64,000 nt of DNA, from positions 1-64,000 of the forward strand of contig JAQGDQ010000119.1 of the NCBI GenBank assembly GCA_030141605.1, read 5' to 3'. Under the pieces are notes generated by a model, which was not told the origin of the DNA, ran no database searches, and saw only the letters and a list, made by a program, of their open reading frames with translations. The stretch comes from Tubiluchus corallicola. Lineage: Eukaryota; Priapulida; Priapulimorpha; Priapulimorphida; Tubiluchidae. This document shows positions 1-9,504 of the stretch, in pieces (position 1 is the stretch's first letter; each line of letters starts with the position of its first letter). Both the position numbers and the translations under genes were made by a program.

Positions 1-2
1 AT

Positions 3-1553
3 GATGCTGTTAGAACAGCCACATTATTGACCGTTTTGGGTCCTGAGTGTGTGGAAATTTTTGATGGACTAGAATTTGAAAATGAGGCAGACAAAACAAA
101 TGTTGCAATGGTTCTACAAAAATTTGAAGCATTTTGTGTCGGAGAAACTAATGAAACTTACGAACGATATTGTTTTAATAAACGCGATCAAAATCCTGGT
201 GAAACAATCGATGCCTATGTCTCATCTTTGCGCACACTAGCCAAAAGGTGTAATTACGGCAATCTAACTGAGAGTCTGATACGGGATCGGATAATCCTAG
301 GCATAACTGGCAATATTACTCGTAAGCGACTACTGCAAGAGTCGAAACTAACATTGAGTAGCTGCATAACTATTTGTCGCTCGTTTGCTGAGTCTGCAAG
401 TCAACTTAAAGATATAAAGGCTGAACAAGCCTCGTACTCTGAACAAGTGCAAGCTGTCAAACCCAAAACTCATAAAGGTAGTGCTAGTAAAGCCACGGGT
501 GCTAAGAAAAAGGTGATTGACTGTCACTTCTGTGGGCATAAGCATGAATGGGACAAAAGTAAATGTCCTGCTTATGGCAAAACATGTAACATTTGCCATG
601 GAAGAAATCATTTTCAGTCTATGTGCAAATCTAGAGGTAGAACTGACACTCGTGCAAAATCATTTCTGTCGAGAAGAGGCCAAAGTGTCTTTGGCATGGC
701 AAACTGTGAGGAAAAGTCGAATGAGTATATGATTGGAACTGTAACTCATACTGTTCATGCTACTGAACAGTGTACCACACAACAGCCTCAGATTTACAGT
801 GAATGGCTTATGGAGGGTACACCTACGATTTTTCAGATTGACTGTGGGGCCAGTATAAACATTATACCTGAAAGACTTGTGCCACATCACTTGTGTGATA
901 AACTTGCTACTGTAAACACTGTGTTAGAAATGTGGAACAAAACTAAAATAAGTCCCATTGGGCAAGTCAGATTGCCAATTGTAAATCCAAGGAATAAGAA
1001 AAGTTACTCTGTGAACTTTTTGGTCGTAAACGAAAATTATGTACCATTGTTAGGTTCGTGTGCTTCACAGCAAATGAAGCTTATTATTGTAAATGAAAAT
1101 AACTTCAAAAGGGTTGAATCAGCCAATGTTGCTAATATGTTGTGTAGTGATAGCAGTACTAGGCCTACAGTACATGTTTCAGATGTTTGTAGTGTTGCTG
1201 ATTGTAATGCTTTACTAACTGAATTTTCTGATATTTTTAGTGAGGTACCAGGAGAATTCCCTGGATGTGTAAGTTTGAAAATTGATCCTACTGTACCGCC
1301 AGTTGTTCAACCATGTAGGCGACTTCCTTATAACATGCGAGATAAATTTAAAGCTGAACTTGACAGACTCGAACAAAACAACATCATTGAACGTGTAGAC
1401 CACCCTACTGACTGGGTTAACGCTTACACAACTGCTACTAAACGTTTGGGCAGTATCAGAATCTGCTTGGATCCTAAACCACTGAATAAGGCTATCAGAC
1501 GAGAAATCTACCATATTCCTACAATGGAGGAGCTTACTCCTAGACTTATTTAA
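3..1553 (+). pseudogene. gypsy gag-protease-partial RT frame, prematurely stopped
   Basis: The frame is open from base 3 with no start codon in the window. The N-terminal ~130 residues resemble retrotransposon gag (FNKRDQNPGETIDAYVSSLR). Two cysteine/histidine knuckles follow; the second is CNICHGRNHFQSMC, a clear CCHC zinc knuckle of nucleocapsid type. Next is a retropepsin-like active site reading IDCGASINII, where the usual Asp-Thr/Ser-Gly has Cys in the second place. The frame then enters the RT fingers (IRICLDPKPLNKAI) and ends at a stop just after LTPRL. That stop arises from a 6-bp filler at the junction of a 674-bp tandem duplication, not from a point mutation. I infer that the ancestral gag-pol was one frame through this point. 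Confidence 0.88.
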
Positions 1554-2226
1554 GACTTGTGCCACATCACTTGTGTGATAAACTTGCTACTGTAAACACT
1601 GTGTTAGAAATGTGGAACAAAACTAAAATAAGTCCCATTGGGCAAGTCAGATTGTCAATTGTAAATCCAGTGAATAAGAAAAGTTACTCTGTGAACTTTT
1701 TGGTCGTAAACGAAAATTATGTACCATTGTTAGGTTCTTGTGCTTCACAGCAAATGAAGCTTATTACTGTAAATGAAAATAACTTCAAAAGGGTTGAATC
1801 AGCCAATGTTGCTAATATGTTGTGTAGTGATAGCAGTACTAGGCCTACAGTACATGTTTCAGATGTTTGTAGTGTTGCTGATTGTAATGCTTTACTAACT
1901 GAATTTTCTGATATTTTCAGTGAGGTACCAGGAGAATTCCCTGGATGTGTAAGTTTGAAAATTGATCCTACTGTACCGCCAGTTGTTCAACCATGTAGGC
2001 GACTTCCTTATAACATGCGAGATAAATTTAAAGCTGAACTTGACAGACTCGAACAAAACAACATCATTGAACGTGTAGACCACCCTACTGACTGGGTTAA
2101 CGCTTACACAACTGCTACTAAACGTTTGGGCAGTATCAGAATCTGCTTGGATCCTAAACCACTGAATAAGGCTATCAGACGAGAAATCTACCATATTCCT
2201 ACAATGGAGGAGCTTACTCCTAGACT
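873..2226 (+). repeat. 674-bp tandem duplication inside gypsy pol
   Basis: Bases 873-1546 recur at 1553-2226 with an offset of 680 and a 6-bp filler (TATTTA) between copies. I counted about six or seven mismatches, roughly 1 percent. The offset is not a multiple of three, so the duplication shifts the frame and creates the stop of the upstream ORF. The word AGACT occurs on both sides of the filler, which fits microhomology joining. It could also be an assembly error in which two alleles or two element copies were joined. Confidence 0.95.
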
Positions 2227-4603
2227 GTGCAATGCGAAGCTCTTTTCTACTTTCGATGTGACAAGTGGGTTTCATCACATGAAGCTAGACGAAAAGACTA
2301 AAGATCTAACAACATTTGATACTCCGTTCGGTAGATATCGTTATACTAGAGCTCCGTTTGGGATTTCGGCTTGGCCTGAGATTTTTCAGAAGAAAATGGA
2401 TGAGCAAATACAACGCCTAAAAGGAATAGAAGACTTCCACGATGACGTACTAATTTATGGTTGTGGTGCTACCATTACAGAAGCCGGTGTTGACCATGAC
2501 AACAAACTTAGAGCATTCTTTGAACGATGTCGTGAAAGAAATATAAAACTGAATCCAGATAAAAGTCAGATTCGACGTAGTGAAGTGCGATACCACGGGC
2601 ATATTCTGAGTGCTAATGGTATTAAAGCTGACCCCGACAAGGTCGTAGCGGTGCAAAATATGCCAGCTCCAATCGATAAGACGGGAGTAAGAAGACTGTG
2701 TGGTTTTGTCAATTACCTGGCAAAGTTTTTGCCTATGCTTTCTGAAGTCTTAAAACCTATTAGTAACCTAATGTCTGACAAAACAGAATTCAGATGGAAC
2801 TCTGAACAAGAAGAGGCATTTGTACAGGTTAAAAAGCTCATAACTACGTCTCCCGTGCTCAGATATTACAACCCAGATGAAGAACTCACTCTGCAATGTG
2901 ACAGCAGTCAGTCAGGCTTAGGTGCATGTCTAATGCAGAATGGTCAACCAGTTGCGTTCGCCTCTCGAACTTTGACTGCAACCGAACAGAACTATGCGCA
3001 ACTTGAAAAGGAAATGCTGAGTCTAATTTTTGGTATTCAAAAGTTTGACCACTACTGCTACGCTCGTAAAGTAAAGCTGGAAACTGATCACAAGCCTCTT
3101 GAATCCATACTCAAGAAGAGCATACTTAGTGCTCCTAAGAGAATACAGCGCATGATGTTGGTGCTGCAGAACTATGATGTTGAAGTAGTATATAGGAAAG
3201 GAGCAACCATGCTGATGGCTGACACCTTGTCTCGTGCTTCTCTCCCCGAGACTGATGACATTGCTTTAGAATTTGAAACTGTACGTGCTTTGGAATACGT
3301 ACCTGCTACTTTTAAAGATGAGAAACTTGAATTGCTCAAAGTGGCTACAGTGACCGATCCAGAGATGAAAGCTTTGCAAACTATGATTAGGTCTGGCTGG
3401 CCTTGCAAAGTATCTGAGGTACAACCAGATCTACGGCAATACTTTAATTATAGAGATGAACTGGCAATAAATGAAGGTTTGATATTTAAAGGTGAGAGAA
3501 TTGTATACCCACCAAGCGAAAGGCTGTCTTTCATTAGAATGGTTCATGCTAGCCACCTGGGAATACAAGGCTGCTTGCGAAGAGCACGTGAAGTTGTATT
3601 CTGGCCTCGGATGAACGCTGATTTTGAATCTTGCATTCAAAAGTGTGAAATCTGTAATGCATATCCACGGTCACAGCAAAAGGAGGAATTGATTCCACAA
3701 ATTGCAACTCGACCATGGCAGATTGTAGGAAGTGATCTGTGTGAGGTAAATAATACTGATTATCTCATAACTGTTGACTATTATTCCAACTTCTTCGAAA
3801 TAGACAAGCTTGAATCAAAAGAAGCTAGAACAGTCATAACAAAGTTGAAAGCACATTTTTCTCGGCATGGAATACCAGAAATGCTCCGTTCTGATAATGT
3901 GCCATTTGATTCTCAAGAGTTTAAAACTTTTGCTAAAATTTATGGCTTCCAGCATGAAACTTCTTCACCGAGGTATCCAAAATCAAATGGCAAAGTTGAG
4001 AATGCTGTCAACACTGCTAAGCGTTTGATGAAGAAAGCACTAGTTGCAAAAGAAGACCCATACTTGTCTCTATTGGCTTATAGAAATACACCAGCGGAAG
4101 GTCTTAATGCATCACCAGCTCAACGATTGTTTGGAAGACGGACACGAACTACTCTACTAATGCCATCTTCCTTGCTAGAGCCGAAACTTGTGCCAAATAC
4201 TAGAGAGAAAATCATTGCTCAGAAGGATCGCCAAGCTACATATTACAACCAACAGGCGAAACCTTTGATTCAATTAATGGTTGGGAATGTTGTACGTATG
4301 GACCCTCTACGAAAAGGGAAGATGTGGGAGAAAGCTATAGTGATACGGAAGATTGGTGAAAGGTCTTACCTTGTAAAGACTGAAAGTGGAACCGTGTACA
4401 GAAGAAACAGAGTTCATCTGCGCAAGACGTCTGAGACTTATATAGATGAATCTGTATACTGCCCATACGACAACATGAGACAGAAACAAGACGTGATACC
4501 AGACAGACTTAACGATAACAGACAGAGGAATGATAACGAGATTAGAACACGTTCTGGTAGGCGAATTCAGAGACCTAAGTTTCTTAATGATTATGTTACC
4601 TAG
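1559..4603 (+). CDS. gypsy pol: partial protease, RT, RNase H, integrase
   Basis: This frame of 1014 codons has no genuine ATG at its left edge. It begins inside the second copy of the duplicated segment, downstream of the protease active site. The RT palm reads FGRYRYTRAPFGISAWPE, then FHDDVLIYG, so the usual YxDD box is F-H-D-D with both catalytic aspartates kept. RNase H follows (LQCDSSQSGLGACL, then TDHKPLESIL). The integrase zinc domain has H...C-x2-C (KCEICNAY). The DDE core shows GSDLCEV, RSDNVPF and SNGKVENAV. A basic tail follows and no env. Continuous coding over 3 kb suggests a young insertion. It shares its RT start with the preceding broken frame in duplicate. Confidence 0.93.
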   Translation: MPHHLCDKLATVNTVLEMWNKTKISPIGQVRLSIVNPVNKKSYSVNFLVVNENYVPLLGSCASQQMKLITVNENNFKRVESANVANMLCSDSSTRPTVHVSDVCSVADCNALLTEFSDIFSEVPGEFPGCVSLKIDPTVPPVVQPCRRLPYNMRDKFKAELDRLEQNNIIERVDHPTDWVNAYTTATKRLGSIRICLDPKPLNKAIRREIYHIPTMEELTPRLCNAKLFSTFDVTSGFHHMKLDEKTKDLTTFDTPFGRYRYTRAPFGISAWPEIFQKKMDEQIQRLKGIEDFHDDVLIYGCGATITEAGVDHDNKLRAFFERCRERNIKLNPDKSQIRRSEVRYHGHILSANGIKADPDKVVAVQNMPAPIDKTGVRRLCGFVNYLAKFLPMLSEVLKPISNLMSDKTEFRWNSEQEEAFVQVKKLITTSPVLRYYNPDEELTLQCDSSQSGLGACLMQNGQPVAFASRTLTATEQNYAQLEKEMLSLIFGIQKFDHYCYARKVKLETDHKPLESILKKSILSAPKRIQRMMLVLQNYDVEVVYRKGATMLMADTLSRASLPETDDIALEFETVRALEYVPATFKDEKLELLKVATVTDPEMKALQTMIRSGWPCKVSEVQPDLRQYFNYRDELAINEGLIFKGERIVYPPSERLSFIRMVHASHLGIQGCLRRAREVVFWPRMNADFESCIQKCEICNAYPRSQQKEELIPQIATRPWQIVGSDLCEVNNTDYLITVDYYSNFFEIDKLESKEARTVITKLKAHFSRHGIPEMLRSDNVPFDSQEFKTFAKIYGFQHETSSPRYPKSNGKVENAVNTAKRLMKKALVAKEDPYLSLLAYRNTPAEGLNASPAQRLFGRRTRTTLLMPSSLLEPKLVPNTREKIIAQKDRQATYYNQQAKPLIQLMVGNVVRMDPLRKGKMWEKAIVIRKIGERSYLVKTESGTVYRRNRVHLRKTSETYIDESVYCPYDNMRQKQDVIPDRLNDNRQRNDNEIRTRSGRRIQRPKFLNDYVT

Positions 4604-4717
4604 TTTGAGTATTAATAACCTTGATGTTGACCTTTAATTTTGTGACCTTGATATCTGCCTGCATTGATGTTTTTCAGTTTAGTTGGTCTACGTTACTTAC
4701 TTTTAAAACGAAGAGGA

Positions 4718-4932
4718 TGTGACGTGTTCTTATCTGTGGCTAACAGTTTAATGTTTGGTCTTACTAAGATTTCCCTTATTTATTTAATCGGGCTCACCAC
4801 GAGGTAGAAGTTACGTAATATGGGATTTGCTTTGTTCATGATTATCTAAACTGATGCTCTTTTAATAAACGTTTGTTTTAGTATTCACTAATTATTAAAC
4901 TGTTGTGGCTGTATCTTGCAAACGTAAATTGC
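4718..4932 (+). repeat. putative 3' LTR of the gypsy element
   Basis: A purine-rich tract (AAAACGAAGAGGA) at 4705-4717 is followed by TGTGACGTGTTC, a typical start for an LTR. A polyadenylation signal AATAAA lies at 4864-4869. The right boundary is placed by the start of homology to family A repeat sequence just after it, near 4930. The 5' LTR is outside the window, so neither the end nor the target-site duplication can be verified. Confidence 0.5.
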
Positions 4933-5287
4933 AGCGGATAAGCCGGTGACAGATTCAAAGCAAAACCGCTATGCTAACATATTAGGGCATATGATAAACA
5001 TACTGTACCTGCTTACATGTACTTAACGTGGTTGTTTCTATGTATATTTAGGGCACAAAAGCCAAGCAAAGATGACATAAAATCAGTAAAAGCTCTTTGG
5101 ATACAAAGAGAAGTGCCTTATTTTGAGTATGTGAAGGAGAAATATTGAATAAATTATGCAGAGTTATTTGAGTTAGTTGCCAACAGTTTTTATGTACATT
5201 TGAATAGAAGCGGCCCATTCCAGGCATTTTTGAGTCAATTAAGCGACTGAGTCTATTAACCGTGAGTCTGTTAAGCGGTGTCTACTG
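4933..5287 (+). mobile_element. family A MITE, 5'-truncated copy
   Basis: This stretch matches 18437-18758 in the same orientation over about 330 bp (shared words include ACAGATTCAAAGCAAAACCG and TTTTTGAGTCAATTAAGCGA). Its right end reads CTACTG followed by TA. The full-length copy at 18156-18758 is flanked by TA and starts CAG. The left half is missing exactly where the gypsy LTR ends, so the gypsy element probably inserted into this MITE. Confidence 0.75.
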
Positions 5288-5585
5288 TAGTTACATTTGT
5301 AATGCATGACTCCCATCACTGAAGCTTTGATACGCTAATTAAAACACAGTAGATAACAAATCATATTCAGTAAAAGGAGTTTTGAAAGGCCATGCCCAGT
5401 AACCCCTAGGTGAGGATGGTCAATTGTTGTTCAACAGTGCTGCACTCTACTGCTACCCATACTACAATTATAAGTTTAAAATTACATAAATTAACAGTGG
5501 CAGTTAACTATTTTTAATTTTTGTAAGTAGTTGTAAATATGTTTTATTTTAAGCCATCATTAAATTTTGTTTCTACTCGTTTCGG

Positions 5586-5632
5586 GTTATGTATGTATGT
5601 ATATGTATATGTGTGTGTGTGTGTGTGTGTGC
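5586..5632. repeat. (TG)n / (TATG)n microsatellite
   Basis: A run of TATG repeats passes into about 11 uninterrupted TG dinucleotides. It abuts the left end of a family B repeat copy. Confidence 0.95.
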
Positions 5633-5635
5633 ATG

Positions 5636-6260
5636 CAAACCAAAACCGTCCATAGGTCAGCATAGTTAAAACTTTGTTATTATAGCTAAAATTAGAATGT
5701 ACGAAAAATTTGGTCAAATGTCATTTTTTTGCTTTTTATAAAAACAAATGCTAAATATATTGGATCATTGTATTCTAACATCAAATTATCAAGAAAATAT
5801 ATTCAAAAAATACAAAAAAATCTAATTTTGTAACTCTGTACCCATTTTCATGCTAGAAACTAGTACTGCAACTGTAAAAAGAACTTGTATTTTCAAACTC
5901 TGATAGTAGCTTCTGGAAGCAGTCATGTTCAGGTTTTTTCTGTTGCCAAGTCTTGATATTCGTCTGGAAGTGCCATCTACTGGATTGGAACATAACTTCA
6001 ATGTGCTCTTGCAAAGTCCATAGCAACCAACATTTGTGCGGTTGCTAAGTGTTTTGTAGAAATACGACAAAAAACAATGGCTAACTTTAACAGGGATTTT
6101 CTCAAGATCTCACAGCTTCAACGTGGATTATCTCAGCTTAGAAATAACATAGAGTGATGAGCTTAGTATCAAAATGATCCTCATGAAATGGAGATTCAGG
6201 ATATGTGAATAACTAGAAGAACTTAATTGCAGACTTATGGACAATTTTGCTATGACATAT
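5636..6260 (+). mobile_element. family B dispersed repeat, copy 1
   Basis: This ~620-bp non-coding repeat recurs at 13916-14520 (+), 15718-16040 (partial, +), 9806-9922 (fragment, +) and 20225-20885 (-). Every copy spanning the centre keeps a potential hairpin, AGCAACC ... GGTTGCT, with an 11-nt loop. A conserved stretch containing ATGGCTAACTTTAACAG follows the hairpin. There is no transposase frame. The superfamily is not recognised. Confidence 0.8.
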
Positions 6261-6544
6261 ATACATTTTTAATTACTCTCTATGTTTCCATTTTGTGATG
6301 TTGCCAACACCACCATTCGGAAACTCTCCAGAAAATGGTTGTGCAGCTACTGGAACTTTACTAAATTATGTTTAACTTTGACTAGCATTTTGTCTACTTT
6401 TAGTTCACTTTGGTCGAACAGCATGTTGCAAATATGCTGGAAAAGCTGCCGGAATTCAAAGACAGCTGCAACACATTCTTGAAACAAGCACAGGACATTA
6501 ATGCAAGGTGAATTAGTGAATTTTGTGGTTTCTTTTTTACAGAT

Positions 6545-7243
6545 ACTGTAATTCCTCACTTACCTACCCTAATGCATTACAGCAAAATACATTGTTAAGC
6601 GAAACATCGTAAAACAGACCAGAACTTCCATAGAAAGTAAAGTAAAAGAACTGAGACGCGTTCCAGAAGCAAAAATCGACCCTACTGTTATACTTAATTC
6701 ATATAAATTAAACGTTTAATGAGTTTTATTTATGTTTTTAATGATTAATTTCGTTCGGCTTGCTTGAAACCACATGTCTTTCTTCCCAATACGTAGCTAG
6801 CGGTTCCTCTTTCCTTAACGTTAAAACCCTAATCCAGTTACTGGTTGAACACTGCATAATAAAAGTCAAGCTGTAGGGAGACCTTGCGATAATTTCGTCT
6901 ACATACTGGCTGTTACAGCAACTGTTTACAGGCAAGACTCCTAAAATTCATGCAACATGTATAGATCTCGCATTATACAAATGACTAGCATTTAGCAGTC
7001 TGTTTGGAAAGCAAAAACGTAAATAATTGTATTGTTTTACATTACTAGTAATACAACAGGTACGTTTTTAATGCTTCAAATTAGAAACAATGTTGTTGAT
7101 AAAATAAAAAAATGACTGAGAAATCTAAAAAATCATTATTAGAGTAAAATATGCATCTTTAAGTAAGAATAAGGTATCATATCTTTAGCGCATTAAAACA
7201 AAACATCGCTAAACGAGTAGTCGTTAAGCAAGGATTTATCTTA
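6545..7243 (+). mobile_element. family E (pogo/Tigger-like) element, degenerate copy
   Basis: The left end (TACTGTAATTCCTCACTTAC) and right end (CGCTAAACGAGTAGTCGTTA) resemble the ends of family E copies at 26475-27210 and 30514-31228, which have CAGTAAGTCCTC-type termini next to TA. Internal sequence is AT-rich with no coding capacity. The copy is diverged and its edges are approximate. Confidence 0.5.
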
Positions 7244-7664
7244 TGGGTTTTTGAGATTGCTTAAATGCTGAACATTGCATGTTGTTTGAGAAATCTAGCA
7301 TAACAAAATGATCAAGTTTATGTAAAATAAAATGCACATGTGATTGGTTTGCAGTAGGTTCAATACTTCGTAGGGCGATGTTTTAGCTTCACAAAGAAAA
7401 ATGAGTTTGCTTAAAGTGCCTACAAGCTGAACTGAATGACTTGTCTCCTTTGCTTCTTGTTCATGTGTGAGCTGCTATCTAATTGTGCTGTTTAGGAACT
7501 AATCTGAGCTACATTACTTAGAGAAAGGTGTGTGGAATATCGCAGCACAACTTTGTTTTCTGATGAAAAAAGTTTTTTGGTCAAAAAAATTTTGTTTTAG
7601 CCTATTTCACAGCATTGTTGCATAAACAGGCATAACACCGCAAATTTTGTATATACTGCAAAAT
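7244..7664. other. AT-rich sequence, no feature recognised
   Basis: No coding frame, RNA gene or inverted repeat could be supported here. If COG8 begins upstream of the window, this is intron sequence. Confidence 0.5.
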
Positions 7665-8268
7665 CTCATGATATGGTATGTGTATTGATGTGATGCTCAT
7701 GTTGTGGTACTTGTATTGATGTGATACTCATGATGTTGTACATGTATTGTTGTGATACTCATGATGTGGTACATGTATTGATGTGATACTCATGATGTTG
7801 TACATGTATTGATGTGATACTCACGATGTGGTACATGTATTGTTGTGATATTCATGATGTGGTACATGTATTGATGCGATACTCATGATGTTGTACATGT
7901 ATTGATGTGATACTCATGATGTGGTACATGTATTGATATGATACTCACGATGTGGTACATGTATTGTTGTGATACTCATGATGAGGTACATGTATTGATG
8001 TGATACTCATGATGTGGTACATGCACTGATGTGATACTCACGATGTGGTACATGTATTGATATGATACTAACGATGTGGTACATTATTGTTGTGATACTC
8101 ATGATGAGGTACATGTATTGATGTGATACTCATGATGTGGTACATGCACTGATGTGATACTCACGATGTGGTACATGTATTGATATGATATTCATGATAT
8201 GGTACATGTATTGATGTGATACAGAAGATGTAGTACATGTATTGATGTGATACTCATGATGTGGTAAA
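7665..8268. repeat. 31-bp minisatellite
   Basis: About 19 imperfect copies of a 31-bp unit, for example GATGTGGTACATGTATTGAT followed by GTGATACTCAT. Variants alternate TATTGATG / TATTGTTG / CACTGATG and GTGG / GTTG / GAGG. It lies about 1 kb upstream of the first COG8 exon seen here. Confidence 0.93.
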
Positions 8269-8292
8269 TTTTGGTATTGTGTTTTTGTTCAA

Positions 8293-9258
8293 AGCACTTA
8301 AACCTTTCATTTACATAAAGCTTTAAAAATCATCTTGAAATTTTATACAACTTACATGCTGTCTTACTGGATATGGGCTTATGTTAGCAGCAACGCTGTA
8401 TAAAACTTGTAAATTTAAACTCCCACAATGACCGTTAGATGCAGCCATTTTGACAATAAATCATTTGAAACAAATTTAGATAACATTGCTTAAAGTTTGC
8501 ATAGCATTCGTAGCATACTCTTCACTATCTAAGTAAAAGATTAAATTGCCTTATCTTGTAGTGAGATTGAAAATAGGTTTCTTGGCGAGTGAGTGGTGCA
8601 CACTGGGAAGGTGAGTTAACCATATTTTACAAATTGGCTTTACCAATTATTAACACATTTTTTCCACTTACATAAGTTCAGGGTTCCCACGTTGAGAGAA
8701 AATCCTGGAAAGTCCTTGAAAATCCGGGCTATCCTGGAAAGTCATGGAAAAGTCAGGAAAAAAGATAATTTGATAAAAAGTCAGGGAAATGATGGAAACG
8801 GGGCAAAAAGTCAGGGAAATTGGAGAGGGTTGCAAAAATAATCACTGTGAACTGATATTTCTCCAAACATATATTTCAGCGATTCTTGTTCAAACAAAAT
8901 TTTGCTATGACAGGCTCCCAGTTTCGATTTGTATTCCAAACATAATGATTGGATTAAGAAAGTTTATTTAATGTGATTAGTGTAATTTCTTTAGCACTAC
9001 TGCAACTGTGCCGATACATTACATATCAGTATATGTAAGAATGTCCCCGCACAAAAATGTTTGAATATGTATACTGGTAATGATATTTCTGCTTGCCTTG
9101 GTTATTGAAAATCAGTATCTGGTCAGGGAATAGTCATTTTAAAATTCTGTGGGAATCCTAAATTAAGTCTTTCAAGCAGGTAAGCATAACGGTAAGTTAT
9201 ACAAGTTTACATGGAAAGTTTTTTGAGATATTAAAATTCCCTTTCCTTCCCCTTTAAG
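8293..9258 (+). mobile_element. family C TTAA-type MITE, copy 1, interrupted
   Basis: Homologous to the better preserved copies at 34240-34909, 44744-45423 (-) and 58457-59117. Shared words include ATGACCGTTAGA, AGCCATTTTGACGA-like and CATGGAAAGTTTTTT. A 483-bp hAT-like element (8678-9160) is nested inside. The 3' third of the MITE is missing after about 9258, only ~75 bp before a COG8 exon. Confidence 0.8.
8678..9160 (+). mobile_element. hAT-like non-autonomous element nested in family C
   Basis: The left end CAGGGTTCCCAC and the right end GTGGGAATCCTA are terminal inverted repeats. The internal TCCTGGAAAGTCCTTGAAAA motifs are typical of a widespread hAT-like non-autonomous type in animals. 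The flanks ACATAAGT (left) and AATTAAGT (right) match at six of eight positions, as expected for an aged 8-bp target duplication. Other family C copies read straight through here (ACATAAGTCTTTCAAG), which supports the insertion and its borders. Confidence 0.8.
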
Positions 9259-9332
9259 TACTCCTGTCTTGTTATGACCATGGCTACCAAACTAAAAGTA
9301 CTTGTGTGGATAATGACCGTTTACTGTTACAG

Positions 9333-9504
9333 TCGACGGATGAATACGCTGACGCTGAGTCGACACACGCAGATATTAGAAGTGCTAGAAGTACCACAGC
9401 TCATAGACACGTGCGTACGTAACGGCTATTACGAAGAGGCGCTGGAACTAGCTGCCTACGTTAAACGCCTGGAGAAGAAACATGAGAACATCCCTGTTGT
9501 TATG
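9333..9504 (+). CDS. COG8: COG8 exon (first one in window)
   Basis: The acceptor is TTACTGTTACAG and the donor is ATG|GTAACT. The exon starts with the third base of a split codon and ends in phase 0. It encodes [20 protein letters not shown] and [19 protein letters not shown], among the best conserved parts of COG8. The in-frame ATG at 9274 lies in the upstream intron and is not the start. A preceding exon must supply two bases of the first codon. Confidence 0.95.

Larger units (their letters stand above)
1..4932 (+). mobile_element. Ty3/gypsy LTR retrotransposon, 5'-truncated by window edge
   Basis: This is the 3' portion of a Ty3/gypsy-type element. In order it encodes a gag-like region, CCHC knuckles, an aspartic protease, reverse transcriptase, RNase H, and an integrase with an HHCC zinc domain and a DDE core. 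The coding frame is already open at base 3, so gag and the 5' LTR continue off the window. A purine-rich tract near 4705-4717 precedes a putative 3' LTR starting TGTGACG. The coding part is split by an internal tandem duplication, so this copy is not autonomous as assembled. The order RT, RNase H, integrase is the diagnostic arrangement of Ty3/gypsy rather than Ty1/copia. There is no env-like frame after integrase. The right edge is uncertain. Confidence 0.93.

Noticed and set aside
7665-8268. CRISPR-like array of 31-bp repeats
   Set aside because: No spacers lie between units; units abut directly.
9274-9332. In-frame ATG at 9274 as COG8 start
   Set aside because: The segment before 9333 does not resemble COG8, and TTACTGTTACAG is a good acceptor. 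Conserved upstream residues are missing, so this is intron.
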